Assembly (NCBI RefSeq): GCF_012933445.1
Contig: NZ_JABBNC010000041.1
Span: forward strand, 1-64,000
Length of the DNA stretch: 64,000 nt
Direction: 5' to 3'
Source: Actinoplanes sp. TBRC 11911
Lineage (GTDB): Bacteria > Actinomycetota > Actinomycetes > Mycobacteriales > Micromonosporaceae
Below, one piece after another: positions 25,012-34,299 of this stretch. The notes below the pieces were generated by a model. The model was not told the origin of the DNA. It ran no database searches and saw only the letters and a program-made list of their open reading frames with translations. Positions within the stretch are counted from its first letter, which is position 1. The number at the start of each line of letters is the position of its first letter. The position numbers and the translations under genes were made by a program.

Positions 25012-26865
25012 TTAGTTCCGGCGCCCGATCGCGTCCGGGATCACGCCGTTGTTGAACTGGCCGCCGCCGTTGCCGCCACCGCCGTTACCGGGCCCGTTGG
25101 GGTCGTTCGGTGATGACGGCGGGTTGCTCGGCTCGTCCGAGTCGTCCACCACGGTGATCGTGACGTCGTCGCCCTTCGTGACGTTCGCACCGGCGTTCGG
25201 CTGCTGGTTGACGACCGTGCCCGGGTCCTGCGTGCCGTCGCCGGCGACCTTCTTGATGCTGACGTTGAAGGGGCCTTGCGACTTGAGAACGGCTTCCGCC
25301 GCGTCCTGGCTCTGGCCGATCACCGACGGCATCTTGACGACCTGACCGTTGGAGATCTTCACGGTGATGGTCGTACCCGGGTCGACCTTCTTGCCCTCGC
25401 TCTCCACGTCGACGACCGTGTCGGCCGGCTTGGAACTGTCGACGGTCCTGAAGTCGGGCACCAGGCCCTTGCCGCGCAGCGTGGAATCCGCGCTCGCCTT
25501 GGTGGAGCCCTCCAGGTCGTCCGGCACGGTTACCGGGGTCGGCGCGTTGCACAGCTTGTAGCTGACCGCCGTGCCGCTCGCCACCGACGTACCGGCCTGC
25601 GGGTCCTGATCCGTGACCTTGCCGTCGCAGTCGTCCTTGATCTCGGGCGCCAGCGGGTTACCCGTCAGCCCCGCGGCTGCGAGAGCCTGCTTGGCCTGCG
25701 CCTCGGTCATGCCCTCGAGGCTCGGCATCGTGGCCGGCGCGGCCGCCGACGGGCCACCACCGCCGGCGTTGGTCTTGTCGTTGTCATCGCCGTTGCGGGC
25801 CATGATCAGGGCGACCGTCAGCACGACCACCACCAGGACGCCCAGGGCGGCGAGCGACGCCATCACCCAGGACGAACGTTTCTCCGGTCCGCGCGGCGGC
25901 GCGGCCTGCGGGATCGGCCGCTGCATCGTGGTGGCGGCCTGCGGCTGCCACTGACGCTGCGTCGCGCCCTGCATGGCCATGGTCTCGGCTTCCGACATCA
26001 CCGGGGTGGCGAGCACCGGACGCCCGGCGACGGCGCGCAACGCGTCGGCGCGCATCTCCTGGGCGCTCTGGTACCGGTTCATCGGGTTCTTCGAGAGCGC
26101 CTTCAGCACGATCGCGTCGACGTCCGGCGACACCTGGGGGTTGAGCTCGCTCGGCGCCCGCGGTTCTTCCCGGACGTGCTGGTAGGCGACGCTGACCGGG
26201 CTGTCGCCGACGAACGGCGGGTGCCCGACGAGCAGTTCGAACAGCACACAGCCGGCCGCGTACACGTCGGAGCGTGCGTCGACGGCCTCGCCGCGCGCCT
26301 GCTCGGGTGACAGGTATTGCGCGGTGCCGATCACGGCGCTGGTCTGCGTCATCGTGGTGGCGCCGCTGGCCAGGGCCCGGGCGATACCGAAGTCCATGAC
26401 CTTGACCTGGCCGTTCTGCGTGATCATCACGTTGCCGGGCTTGATGTCCCGGTGGATGATCCCGTGCCGGTGGCTGAACTCCAGCGCGGCGCAGATGTCG
26501 GCGATGATCTCGAGTGCGCGCCGCGCCGGGAGCTGCCCTTCCTGGGCGAGGACTTCCTTCAGCGTGTGCCCGTTGACGAACTCCATGACGATGAACGGAA
26601 CTTTTTCACCGGTGGCCGAGATTTCCTCGCCGGTGTCGTAGACGGCGACGATCGCCGGGTGGTTCAGGGCGGCCGAGTTCTGCGCCTCGCGCCGGAACCG
26701 CTCCTGGAAAGTCGCGTCGCGGGCCAGGTCGCTGCGCAGCATCTTGATGGCCACGTCCCGGCCGAGCCGGAGGTCGCGCCCCCGGTGCACCTCGGCCATG
26801 CCGCCGTAGCCAAGAAGCTCGCCGACCTGATACCTGCCACCGAGCAGACGGGCCTGCGCCGTCAT
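25012..26865 (-). CDS. pknB: Ser/Thr protein kinase PknB with PASTA domains
   Basis: 617-aa receptor kinase. The kinase domain (about residues 10-270) has GxGxxG-like LGYGGMAEVHRG, the lysine in VAIKML, HRDIKPGNVM (catalytic loop), DFGIARAL and APE-equivalent SPEQARGE. A juxtamembrane region with Met/Gln-rich sequence leads to a membrane helix (SWVMASLAALGVLVVVVLTVALIM, about 333-356). Three PASTA domains follow (about 375-570), then an Asn/Pro/Gly tail. The mycobacterial homologue has four PASTA domains. The first PASTA here carries two Cys (DDCDGK, KLCNAP) that could form a disulfide. PASTA domains sense muropeptides or lipid II. The start overlaps the pknA stop (ATGA), so the two are coupled. 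Confidence 0.96.
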   Translation of the reverse strand: MTAQARLLGGRYQVGELLGYGGMAEVHRGRDLRLGRDVAIKMLRSDLARDATFQERFRREAQNSAALNHPAIVAVYDTGEEISATGEKVPFIVMEFVNGHTLKEVLAQEGQLPARRALEIIADICAALEFSHRHGIIHRDIKPGNVMITQNGQVKVMDFGIARALASGATTMTQTSAVIGTAQYLSPEQARGEAVDARSDVYAAGCVLFELLVGHPPFVGDSPVSVAYQHVREEPRAPSELNPQVSPDVDAIVLKALSKNPMNRYQSAQEMRADALRAVAGRPVLATPVMSEAETMAMQGATQRQWQPQAATTMQRPIPQAAPPRGPEKRSSWVMASLAALGVLVVVVLTVALIMARNGDDNDKTNAGGGGPSAAAPATMPSLEGMTEAQAKQALAAAGLTGNPLAPEIKDDCDGKVTDQDPQAGTSVASGTAVSYKLCNAPTPVTVPDDLEGSTKASADSTLRGKGLVPDFRTVDSSKPADTVVDVESEGKKVDPGTTITVKISNGQVVKMPSVIGQSQDAAEAVLKSQGPFNVSIKKVAGDGTQDPGTVVNQQPNAGANVTKGDDVTITVVDDSDEPSNPPSSPNDPNGPGNGGGGNGGGQFNNGVIPDAIGRRN

Positions 26866-28187
26866 AGCGTCTGTCGTCCTTCGTTATATGGAATCCAGCC
26901 GGGGTTCGCGCCCGTCTGCCTTGTTAGACGGTACGACGCCCCGGACAGTTCGACTCCGAAGGCGCCCGCGTGGCCAACCGCCACGCTTTCAACATTGCTA
27001 TTTTTGATCGCTTCGTTCTGCTGACCCTGTTTGTACAGGAAAGAGATCACGCCCGCGCAAAGGAGGACCAGAAGAGCCAGCACGACGGCCAGCACGATCA
27101 GGACCTGTCGACCGGCCGAGCTCTCCGGCCTGGCCATCTGCTGCGGCTGCGGTTGTGGTTGTTGGTAGGCCTGCCGATACGGCTGCACCGGCGGTGACGC
27201 CGGCGAAGGAGAGGGTACCGAGGCGGCTCCGCGCGCCCCCGAGACGGGTCGGGGAACCGGTGGGTGCGGTGCGCGTGCGCTGCCGGACGCCGGCGACACC
27301 GGGGGCGCCGACTGCGGGCGCCCGACCGGCGCGGATCGTGCCGGGGCCGGCTGCTGATGCGCCGCCGCGGTCAGCGAGGCGGCCGCCTGGCGGGCGACCG
27401 CGGCCATCGCCGACGCCGAGGGCCAGCGGGCCTTGGGGTCCTTCGCGAGCGCCCGCTCGACGATCGCGCGCACCGGCGGCGGGATGTCACCCGGAAGGGG
27501 CCTCGGCGTGTCGCGGACGTGCTTCATCGCGATCTCGATCGGGGTGGCGCCGTCGAACGGCCGGTGCCCGGACAGGCACTGGTACGCGACGACCCCGAGC
27601 GCGTACACGTCGGAGGCGGAGGTGGCGACGTCGCCGGCGGCCTGCTCCGGCGAGATGTACGAGGCGGTGCCGAGCACCGATCCGGCCGCGGTGAGCTGGC
27701 CGACCAGCGCCGAGCGAGCGATGCCGAAGTCGGTGAGGACCAGCGTGCCGTTCGGGCGTACGAGCAGGTTGCCGGGCTTGACGTCGCGATGCACGATGCC
27801 GTTCTCGTGCGCCGCCTGAAGGGCGTCGGCGGCCTGTGCGACCAGCGCCATCGTGCGCGCCGGGGTGAGCCGGCCGACCCGGCTGAGCGTCCGGGACAGG
27901 GCGTCGCCCTCGACGTACTCCATGACCAGGAACGCGAGCTGCTGATCACTGCCGTAGTCGTAGACGTCGACGACACCGGGGTGGTTGATCGTGGCCATGG
28001 TGCGCGCCTCGCCACGGAACCGCTCGGCGAATCCCGGCTCGTCCAGCAGGGCCGGCAGCAGGATCTTGACCGCCACCGTCCGGCCCAGCACCTCGTCGGT
28101 GCCGCGCCAGACATCACCCATGCCGCCGCCGGCGATCCGCTCATCGAGCCGGTACCGACCGCCGAGGGTCACCCCAGGGCTGATCAC
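26862..28187 (-). CDS. pknA: Ser/Thr protein kinase PknA
   Basis: 441-aa membrane kinase. The catalytic domain lies at about residues 1-265: IAGGGMGDVWRG, VAVKILLP, HRDVKPGNLLV, DFGIARSAL, SYISPEQAAG. It is followed by a long Pro/Ala/Ser-rich linker, a single membrane helix near the C-terminus (VLIVLAVVLALLVLLCAGVISFL) and only about 50 external residues. The GTG at 28187 has GGAAGGGGA upstream and places ISPGVTLGGRYRL at the N-terminus, as in the family; the open frame to 28358 is unsupported and would overlap pbpA. The stop overlaps pknB and the start lies 1-2 nt from the pbpA stop. It regulates cell shape and division with PknB. Confidence 0.95.
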   Translation of the reverse strand: MISPGVTLGGRYRLDERIAGGGMGDVWRGTDEVLGRTVAVKILLPALLDEPGFAERFRGEARTMATINHPGVVDVYDYGSDQQLAFLVMEYVEGDALSRTLSRVGRLTPARTMALVAQAADALQAAHENGIVHRDVKPGNLLVRPNGTLVLTDFGIARSALVGQLTAAGSVLGTASYISPEQAAGDVATSASDVYALGVVAYQCLSGHRPFDGATPIEIAMKHVRDTPRPLPGDIPPPVRAIVERALAKDPKARWPSASAMAAVARQAAASLTAAAHQQPAPARSAPVGRPQSAPPVSPASGSARAPHPPVPRPVSGARGAASVPSPSPASPPVQPYRQAYQQPQPQPQQMARPESSAGRQVLIVLAVVLALLVLLCAGVISFLYKQGQQNEAIKNSNVESVAVGHAGAFGVELSGASYRLTRQTGANPGWIPYNEGRQTL

Positions 28188-28188
28188 G

Positions 28189-29685
28189 TCAGTCCCCTTC
28201 CTGACCCGCCGCAGCCGCCATGATCTTCCCGGCGATCCGGGCCGCTTCGGCGCTGGCGTGGCCGCCGGACACATTCTCCAGCATGACGCATGCCGCCGAG
28301 ACCGCCTCGCCCTTGCTGTTGAACGCGAAGCCGATGAACCATCCGTGCGGGTCGGCACCCTCGGCGTTGTCGGCCGTGCCGGTCTTGCCGCCGATGTCCA
28401 GGCCCCGGTTCTGCGCGCGCTTGCCGGTGCCGTTCTCGACGACGCTGAACATCATTTCTTTCAGGCCGTCGGCGACCTGCGAGTTGATCGGGTCGCGCAG
28501 CACCTTCGGGTCGGCCGTATAGATCGTCCGGCGGTCCGGGCTGAGCAGCTTCTGCACCAGGTAGGGGCGCATCTGCTTGCCGCCGTTGGCGACCGTGGCG
28601 GCGATCAGCGCGCCCTGCACCGGCGTCATCCGGACGTCCCGCTGACCGATCGACGACTGGGCCAGGGCGCCCAGGTCGGCGCTGCCGTCCGGGTTTGCGA
28701 TCGCGCCGGTGTGGCTGGCCGCGACCGGCAGCCCGCCGCCGTCGAGGTTACCGACCGTGAGCTTGTCGTCCTCGAATCCGAACGCCTTCGCCGTGTCCAT
28801 CACCTTTTCGCGGCCCAGCTTGACGCCGAGCTGGGCAAAACCGGTGTTACAGCTCTCGGTGAGCGCTTCCTTGAGGGTGACCTGGTCGCTCGGACAGACC
28901 TCGTCCTCGGCGTTGTGGATGACCGCGCCGCTCTGCGTGTACGACCGGCCGGCCGGGATCTCGGTGCTGGTCGAATATCCGCTTTCCAGCGCGGCCGCCG
29001 AGATGATGGTCTTGAAGGTCGAGCCGGGCGGCAGCGTCTCCTGGGTGGCCCGGTTCAGCAGCGGCTGGCTCTTATCCTTCAGGAGCTTCTCGTACGCCGC
29101 CCCGGCCGCCTTTTCGTCGTGGCTGGCCAGTGGGTTCGGGTCGAAGCTGGGCATCGACACCATGGCCTGGATCGCGCCGGTACGCGGGTCGATCGCGACC
29201 GCTGCACCTCGCTTCGCGCCCCGCTCGTTGTGGATCATTTCGTCGTACGCCGTGTCCTGCGCCTTGGTGTTCAGCGTCAGGAGCACGTTGCCGCCGCCGG
29301 TGTTGTTGCCGGTGAACATGTCCTTCACCCGGTCGGCGAACAGTTTGTCGCTCTCCCCGGAGAGGAAGTCGTTCTCGCTGTTCTCGATGCCGGTGGCGGC
29401 CAGGCTGACCGGGCGGTACCCGAGCACCGGCGCGTACTCCTGCTTCTTCGGGTAGACCCGCAGGTATTTGAGCGTGTCGTCGGTGGCCTTGTTCTCGGCC
29501 ACGCCCTGGCCGTCGACCTCGATGACGCCGCGCGGGCGTTCGTACTGGGCGACCACGACGCGACGGTTCAACCCGCTGGTGCGGTAGTCGTCCGCCTTGT
29601 ACGCCTGGACCCAGTTCAGGTTCGCGAAAAGCAGGGCGAACAGGACGAGGATGACCACGCTGGCTCGCCGCAAGGGTGCGTTCAC
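28189..29685 (-). CDS. pbpA: Penicillin-binding protein PbpA (class B transpeptidase)
   Basis: 498-aa monofunctional D,D-transpeptidase. An N-terminal signal anchor (ASVVILVLFALLFANLNWVQAY) precedes the dimerisation region and the transpeptidase domain. The three active-site motifs are GSTFKTI (SxxK, nucleophile Ser), ESCNTGF (SxN) and GGKTGTAD (KTG). The class is required for septal or elongation peptidoglycan crosslinking and usually works with the adjacent SEDS protein. The ATG at 29685 overlaps the rodA stop by 4 nt, showing coupled translation of the SEDS-bPBP pair. Confidence 0.95.
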   Translation of the reverse strand: MNAPLRRASVVILVLFALLFANLNWVQAYKADDYRTSGLNRRVVVAQYERPRGVIEVDGQGVAENKATDDTLKYLRVYPKKQEYAPVLGYRPVSLAATGIENSENDFLSGESDKLFADRVKDMFTGNNTGGGNVLLTLNTKAQDTAYDEMIHNERGAKRGAAVAIDPRTGAIQAMVSMPSFDPNPLASHDEKAAGAAYEKLLKDKSQPLLNRATQETLPPGSTFKTIISAAALESGYSTSTEIPAGRSYTQSGAVIHNAEDEVCPSDQVTLKEALTESCNTGFAQLGVKLGREKVMDTAKAFGFEDDKLTVGNLDGGGLPVAASHTGAIANPDGSADLGALAQSSIGQRDVRMTPVQGALIAATVANGGKQMRPYLVQKLLSPDRRTIYTADPKVLRDPINSQVADGLKEMMFSVVENGTGKRAQNRGLDIGGKTGTADNAEGADPHGWFIGFAFNSKGEAVSAACVMLENVSGGHASAEAARIAGKIMAAAAGQEGD

Positions 29686-31187
29686 GGCTTGATCACCTCT
29701 GTCATGGCGCCGTGGAGCTGAGTAGGTGCTTTCTTCGGACCACCGGCCGGGCGATCCGAGGCGCCCGCCGCGGCCGGACCGCGCGCCGCGTTCGAGATGC
29801 GCAGCAGCATCGCGATGAGCAGCCAGTTCGCCATCAGTGACGAGCCACCCGCGGAGAGGAACGGAGTGGTCTGTCCGGTGAGCGGGATGAGTCCGGTGAT
29901 GCCACCCAGGATGACGAACACCTGCAAACCGAGGGTGAACGCGAGGCCTCCGGCAACCAGCTTGCCGAACGAATCACGAACCGCGAGGGCCGCCCGCAGA
30001 CCGCGCTCGACGATCAGCAGGTAGACGATGAGCAGCGCGGACAGGCCGAACAAACCGAGTTCCTCACCGAGACCGGCGAAGATGAAGTCGGTGCGGACCT
30101 CGGGCACGAAGCCCGGCGAGCCGGCGCCCGGCCCGGAGCCGAACAGGCCGCCCGTTCCCATCGCGAGCAGACCCTGGACGAGCTGATAACTGCCGCCCAC
30201 CCGGTCGTAGTTCGCGGTCGCGAACGGGTCGAGCCAGACCTGGGCGCGGTCGTAGAAGTTCGCGAACGGACCGCCGACCGAGGCGCCCAGCAGGTACGCC
30301 ACGTAGACGCCGCCGAAGAACAGCACCAGACCGATGATCAGCCAGCTGGCCCGCTCGGTCGCCACGTACAGCGTCACGACGAACAGGCCGAAATACAGCA
30401 GAGCGGTACCGAGGTCCTTCTCGAAGACCAGGACCAGGAGGCTGAGCAGCCAGACCGTGACGACCGGCCCGAGGTCGCGGCCGCGCGGGAAGTCGATGCC
30501 GAGAACCCGGCGGCTGGCCAGCGACAGCACCTCGCGCTTGCGCACCAGGTAGTACGCGAAGAAGGAGACCAGCGCCAGCTTCGCGAACTCACCCGGCTGG
30601 ATCGAGAACGCCCCGAGCCGGATCCACAGCTTCGCGCCGTTGACCTCGGACAAGCTGCTCGGCAGCACCGCCGGGATCATCACGAGCACGATGCCGACCA
30701 GGCCCAGCGTGTACGCGTACCGGGAGACGACCTTGTGATCCCGGACCACCAGCAGCAGGATCGCCGCCAGGATCAGCGCGCCCAGCGTCCAGGCGAGCTG
30801 GCGTCCGCCGGTGCCGGCGAAGATGCCCGGTTCCGGCTGCTTCGCGGCGATCGCCCGAGCCAGGTCCAGCCGGCGCAGGAAGCCCACGCCCAACCCGTTG
30901 ATCAGAGCGACGGCCGGAATCAGGACCGGGTCCGCGTACGGCGCCGTGTAGCGCACGACCACGTGCAGGCCGAGGAACAGGATGCTCAGCAACGCGGCCG
31001 GCACCCAGAACGTCATCCGGATCTCGCCGAACTGATTGGCCTCCACGGTGGCGCCGTAGATCGCCACCAGAACCATGGCGAACGCGAGAAGCCCGAGCTC
31101 CGCGTTGCGCCGGGTCTTCATTCCCGGGATACGCGACATCTCACCCGTGGAAGCGGGCGATGGAGCCGGTACGGCGGGCGCGGTCAA
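29682..31187 (-). CDS. rodA: SEDS-family peptidoglycan polymerase RodA/FtsW
   Basis: Multi-pass SEDS glycosyltransferase of about 500 aa, polymerising lipid II with the class B PBP downstream. Recognisable segments are NGLGVGFLRRLDLARAI, LNSLSEVNGAKLWIRLG-type (here LSEVNGAKLWIRLGAFSIQPGEFAKLA), VFEKDLGTALLYFGLFV, YQLVQGLLAMGTGGLFGSGPGAGSP and TDFIFAGLGEELGL, plus TGLIPLTGQTTPFLSAGGSS near the end; all are family signatures. The start is uncertain. I use the TTG at 31187, preceded by GGGGA and just past the pstP stop; an ATG at 31139 with GGTGAG is the other candidate. The frame up to 31295 overlaps pstP and is unlikely. Confidence 0.9.
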   Translation of the reverse strand: MTAPAVPAPSPASTGEMSRIPGMKTRRNAELGLLAFAMVLVAIYGATVEANQFGEIRMTFWVPAALLSILFLGLHVVVRYTAPYADPVLIPAVALINGLGVGFLRRLDLARAIAAKQPEPGIFAGTGGRQLAWTLGALILAAILLLVVRDHKVVSRYAYTLGLVGIVLVMIPAVLPSSLSEVNGAKLWIRLGAFSIQPGEFAKLALVSFFAYYLVRKREVLSLASRRVLGIDFPRGRDLGPVVTVWLLSLLVLVFEKDLGTALLYFGLFVVTLYVATERASWLIIGLVLFFGGVYVAYLLGASVGGPFANFYDRAQVWLDPFATANYDRVGGSYQLVQGLLAMGTGGLFGSGPGAGSPGFVPEVRTDFIFAGLGEELGLFGLSALLIVYLLIVERGLRAALAVRDSFGKLVAGGLAFTLGLQVFVILGGITGLIPLTGQTTPFLSAGGSSLMANWLLIAMLLRISNAARGPAAAGASDRPAGGPKKAPTQLHGAMTEVIKP

Positions 31188-31215
31188 GAGTTCCCCAGAC
31201 GTGTCGAGCCGACGC

Positions 31216-32613
31216 TCAGTTGACGGTCCGGCACCCGACCGGGTCGTTGACCGGTGGGGCAGACGCGTTGAGCTGAGCGGACGGCGTACTGGCATGCGTG
31301 GTGGCCCTAGGTGCCACCGACGCTGGTGTCGTCTTCTCCACCACTGGGGCGGACGCCGTCGTCTTCGGAGCGGGTGGCGCGGCGGTACTGCAGAGAGGCT
31401 TCAGATTCGGATTCCCCGGGGAATTGTCGGTCAGTTCCGCAAGTCGGTGCTGGGCGTCCGGCTGGTCGTCCGCGTGGATGCCCTGTTTGACCCGTTCCTG
31501 AGCGACCGAGGTGAGGTCGTCCAGACGGGTCCCGCTGGTCTCGTTCACACTGGACAGATCAAGACCGGCGATCTGACCCGGTACGCCGCGGAAGACGGCC
31601 AGCTGACCGGAATCGGTCGCGCCGACGTAGTACTGATCCTGCGTGTACTGGTAGCCCAGCCACAGCCCGCCACCCAGGACGGCCAGCAGCACGACCACCA
31701 GCAGCGTGGTCCGCACCGGATGCCCGGTGGGTTCCGATTCGCCGTCGAAGCCGTCGGCTTCCGGCTGCGGCTGTGGCGCGCGCGGCGCCTGCAGGGCGGA
31801 GGCGCGGGCGGCCGGCGTCGAGGCGTCGGCCACCGTCTGGTTACCGCGGTCGAGCGACGCGGCACCCCCGACGATCGGCGCCTGCTCGACGATGTCCTTG
31901 TCGATCAGATCCGCGATCACGACGGTGATGTTGTCCGGCCCGCCGCCGCGCAGCGCGAGCTGGACCAGCCGCTCCACGCAGGCCTGCGGGTCGGCGATCT
32001 CCCGCATCGTCTGACCGATCGTGTCCGCGCTGACCACGCCGGAGAGCCCGTCGCTGCAGATCATGTATCGGTCGCCCTTGAGAACCTGGCGAACCGAATA
32101 TTCCGGGTCGATGTCGCGGCCGTCGAGCGCGCGGGTGAGCAACGAGCGCTGCGGGTGGCTGCTGGCCTCCTCGGGGCTGACGCGCCCCTCGTCGACCAGC
32201 ATCTGGACGTACGTGTCGTCCTTGGTGATCTGGGCGAACTCGCCGTTGCGCAGGAGGTACGCACGGCTGTCGCCGATGTGCACCATCCCGAACTTGCTGC
32301 CGGTGAAGAGCACGGCGGTCAGCGTCGTACCCATTCCCTCCAGCTGCGGGTTCGCGTCGACGGTGTCACGTAGATGTTGGTTGGCGGTGCCCACGGCATG
32401 GCGAAGCGCGTCCACCAGCGCATCGCCGGGGACGTCCTCGTCGAGGGGTGCCATGGCGGCGATGACGATGTTGGAAGCGACGTCACCGGCCGCCATGCCG
32501 CCCATGCCATCGGCGACAGCAAGCAGCCGCGGCCCGGCGTAGACGGAGTCCTGGTTCAGGTCTCGGATCAGACCGCGGTCGCTCTGGGCGGCATAGCGCA
32601 GGGTCAGGGTCAT
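31216..32613 (-). CDS. pstP: PP2C-type Ser/Thr phosphatase PstP
   Basis: 465-aa membrane phosphatase that reverses PknA/PknB phosphorylation. The PP2C catalytic domain (about residues 1-240) shows LRYAAQSDRGLIRDLNQDSVY, LLAVADGMGGMAAGDVAS, FGMVHIGDSRAYLLR, LLTRALDG, MICSDGLSGVV and GGGPDNITVVIADLID with the metal-binding Asp residues. A flexible linker then leads to a membrane helix (TTLLVVVLLAVLGGGLWLGYQY) and an extracytoplasmic tail rich in Thr/Ala/Pro. The start overlaps the fhaB stop by 4 nt. It is a conserved member of the operon. Confidence 0.95.
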   Translation of the reverse strand: MTLTLRYAAQSDRGLIRDLNQDSVYAGPRLLAVADGMGGMAAGDVASNIVIAAMAPLDEDVPGDALVDALRHAVGTANQHLRDTVDANPQLEGMGTTLTAVLFTGSKFGMVHIGDSRAYLLRNGEFAQITKDDTYVQMLVDEGRVSPEEASSHPQRSLLTRALDGRDIDPEYSVRQVLKGDRYMICSDGLSGVVSADTIGQTMREIADPQACVERLVQLALRGGGPDNITVVIADLIDKDIVEQAPIVGGAASLDRGNQTVADASTPAARASALQAPRAPQPQPEADGFDGESEPTGHPVRTTLLVVVLLAVLGGGLWLGYQYTQDQYYVGATDSGQLAVFRGVPGQIAGLDLSSVNETSGTRLDDLTSVAQERVKQGIHADDQPDAQHRLAELTDNSPGNPNLKPLCSTAAPPAPKTTASAPVVEKTTPASVAPRATTHASTPSAQLNASAPPVNDPVGCRTVN

Positions 32614-33092
32614 GGCCGTAACTCGAGGGAAGTGCGACCGATACGGATCGGTACGCCAAGGGGGACGGGAGTAGGTCCGGAGACCTTACCGCGATCGAGG
32701 TAAGTTCCGTTCGTCGAGCCGAGATCTTCTACGAACCACTGACCGTCCCGCGGCACGAGCCGGGCGTGCCGGGCCGAGGCGAAGTCGTCGGTGATCACCA
32801 ACGTGGAATCTTCCGCGCGACCGATAGTGATCGGCGCTTCGCCCAACGTGATCCGGGTGCCGGCCAGTTGACCGGCCGTCACCACGAGCTGCCGTGCCGC
32901 CTTACCGCGTTTGACCTTCGCCGGCTGGCCCGGAGCCGCCACGCCCCCCACCCCCCGTGGGCTGGCGACGATGCTCTTGGACCGGACCCCAGCGAAGAGA
33001 TCCCGGCGAATCACTCCCACCACGGTGAATACGAATATCCACAACAGGATGAGGAAGCCGAACCGGGCGACGGTGAGGACGAATTCGGGCAA
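32610..33092 (-). CDS. fhaB: FHA-domain protein FhaB (FipA type)
   Basis: 160-aa protein with an N-terminal membrane helix (FGFLILLWIFVFTVVGVI), a basic linker (AKVKRGKAARQLVV) and a C-terminal FHA domain reading phosphothreonine. FHA signatures are ITIGRAEDSTLVI, DFASARHARL and VEDLGSTNGTYLDRGKV. In mycobacteria the homologue bridges FtsZ and FtsQ under PknA control. It lies 7 nt downstream of fhaA and overlaps pstP, giving the usual fhaA-fhaB-pstP order. Confidence 0.94.
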   Translation of the reverse strand: MPEFVLTVARFGFLILLWIFVFTVVGVIRRDLFAGVRSKSIVASPRGVGGVAAPGQPAKVKRGKAARQLVVTAGQLAGTRITLGEAPITIGRAEDSTLVITDDFASARHARLVPRDGQWFVEDLGSTNGTYLDRGKVSGPTPVPLGVPIRIGRTSLELRP

Positions 33093-33099
33093 GGCGGGA

Positions 33100-33858
33100 T
33101 CAGCCGTCCACTCGGAACGTCAACGTGGTCGTGCCCAGCTGGATCATGTCGCCCGGGTTGAGCGCCACGGCCGAAACCCGCTGGCCATTCACCATCGTTC
33201 CGTTCGTCGAACCGAGATCCGTCAGGACGACCTGGTTGCCGTCGTAGTCCAGACGGGCGTGCCGGCGCGAGATCCCGACGTCGGGCAGGCGCAGGTTCGC
33301 CTGGTCCCCGCGACCGATCACGGTCGAACCCATCTGCAACGGATACGTCCGGCCGTCGCCGGAGATCAGCCCGACGCTGCGGCCGTTGACACCGCCGTGC
33401 GGCTGGCCGTAGCCACCCTGCTGCTCATACGGCGGGTACTGCGGGCCGGCGTCATACGCCGGCTGCTGCACCGGGGCGACCTCGCCACCGGTGTAGACCT
33501 CGGCGGTGACCCGGAACATGCCCGTGTCCAGCCCGTCGCCACGCTCGATCTCGACGATCACGTCGCCGTAGACCGTCCACGCCTGCTCACCGATGAACTC
33601 GGCCTGTGACTGGGCCAGCTCCTGCGCCAGCGCGGCGGCATACGGCGCCAACCGGCTGTGATCGTAGGGTGAGAGGTCGATCACGTATCGATTCGGCACC
33701 AGGGTGCGGCCACCGGCGAGAATGGCCTTGTGCGCCTCGGCCTCCCGCTGCATGGCATTCAGAATCTCCACCGGGTGCACGACACCCTTGAACACCTTCG
33801 CGAAGGCCCCCTCGACAAGGCCTTCCAATCGCTTTTCAAAGCGCTGCAGCACGCTCAC
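33100..33858 (-). CDS. fhaA: FHA-domain protein FhaA with DUF3662 N-terminus
   Basis: 252-aa cytoplasmic adaptor. The N-terminal DUF3662 domain (VLQRFEKRLEGLVEGAFAKVFKGVVHPVEILNAM..., about residues 1-120) is followed by a Gln/Tyr/Gly/Pro-rich linker and a C-terminal FHA domain (STVIGRGDQANLRL, VGISRRHARLDY, LTDLGSTNGTMVNGQRV). In mycobacteria FhaA binds phosphorylated MviN/CwlM and tunes peptidoglycan synthesis. The GTG at 33858 has GAGGAGGAG at ideal spacing and yields the conserved VLQRFEKRLEGL start; the longer frame to 33912 is not supported. It is first in the kinase operon and divergent from the tRNA-Leu gene. Confidence 0.94.
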   Translation of the reverse strand: MSVLQRFEKRLEGLVEGAFAKVFKGVVHPVEILNAMQREAEAHKAILAGGRTLVPNRYVIDLSPYDHSRLAPYAAALAQELAQSQAEFIGEQAWTVYGDVIVEIERGDGLDTGMFRVTAEVYTGGEVAPVQQPAYDAGPQYPPYEQQGGYGQPHGGVNGRSVGLISGDGRTYPLQMGSTVIGRGDQANLRLPDVGISRRHARLDYDGNQVVLTDLGSTNGTMVNGQRVSAVALNPGDMIQLGTTTLTFRVDG

Positions 33859-34077
33859 CGGCTCCTCCTCGGCTTCCGAGGACATGATGGTATCCGGCCG
33901 CCGCTCGCGCATCTCCGCACAAGTGCAGCCGGCACTTCTGACCCTCGTATGACCCCCGTCGACGCCGTGCTAGTCTTCCCTGGCGTCGCGGGCGATATCA
34001 ACTCGCATAGTGACGTGCGACAGCGTAGTCTGTCGCGGCCAGTAACAAAACGGCAGGTCCTTTGGCTTGCTCGCCAC

Positions 34078-34160
34078 GGGGATGTGGCGGAATGGCAGAC
34101 GCGCACGGTTCAGGTCCGTGTGTCCGAAAGGACGTGGGGGTTCAACTCCCCCCATCCCCA
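34078..34160 (+). tRNA. tRNA-Leu (anticodon CAG)
   Basis: Full cloverleaf: acceptor GGGGATG (34078-34084) pairs with CATCCCC (34153-34159), with discriminator A at 34160. The anticodon stem CACGG/CCGTG closes a TTCAGGT loop, giving anticodon CAG. A long class II variable arm (TCCGAAAGGA) and a T-loop TTCAACT between GGGGG and CCCCC complete it. CCA is not encoded. The position next to fhaA is conserved among actinobacteria. Confidence 0.97.
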
Positions 34161-34170
34161 CGAGTGCGGT

Positions 34171-34210
34171 GGGCGGAGTGTGTCAGCGGAAAGCGCTGAC
34201 CGCTCCGCCC
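34171..34210 (+). terminator. Terminator of tRNA-Leu
   Basis: Outer stem GGGCGGAG (34171-34178) / CTCCGCCC (34203-34210) encloses an inner TCAGCG/CGCTGA stem. It lies 10 nt after the tRNA 3' end. A short pyrimidine run follows. Confidence 0.8.
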
Positions 34211-34299
34211 TCGTCATATCTGCCGCGGGGCCGAGCCCCGCGCACCCACGGTGCGATGGTCACTCCTTCTGCGGCGGTCGCGGTTATCGGTGGGCTACC

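Noticed and set aside
34078..34160. Integrated element using tRNA-Leu as attachment site
   Set aside because: No integrase gene and no repeat of the tRNA 3' end was seen downstream in the window.
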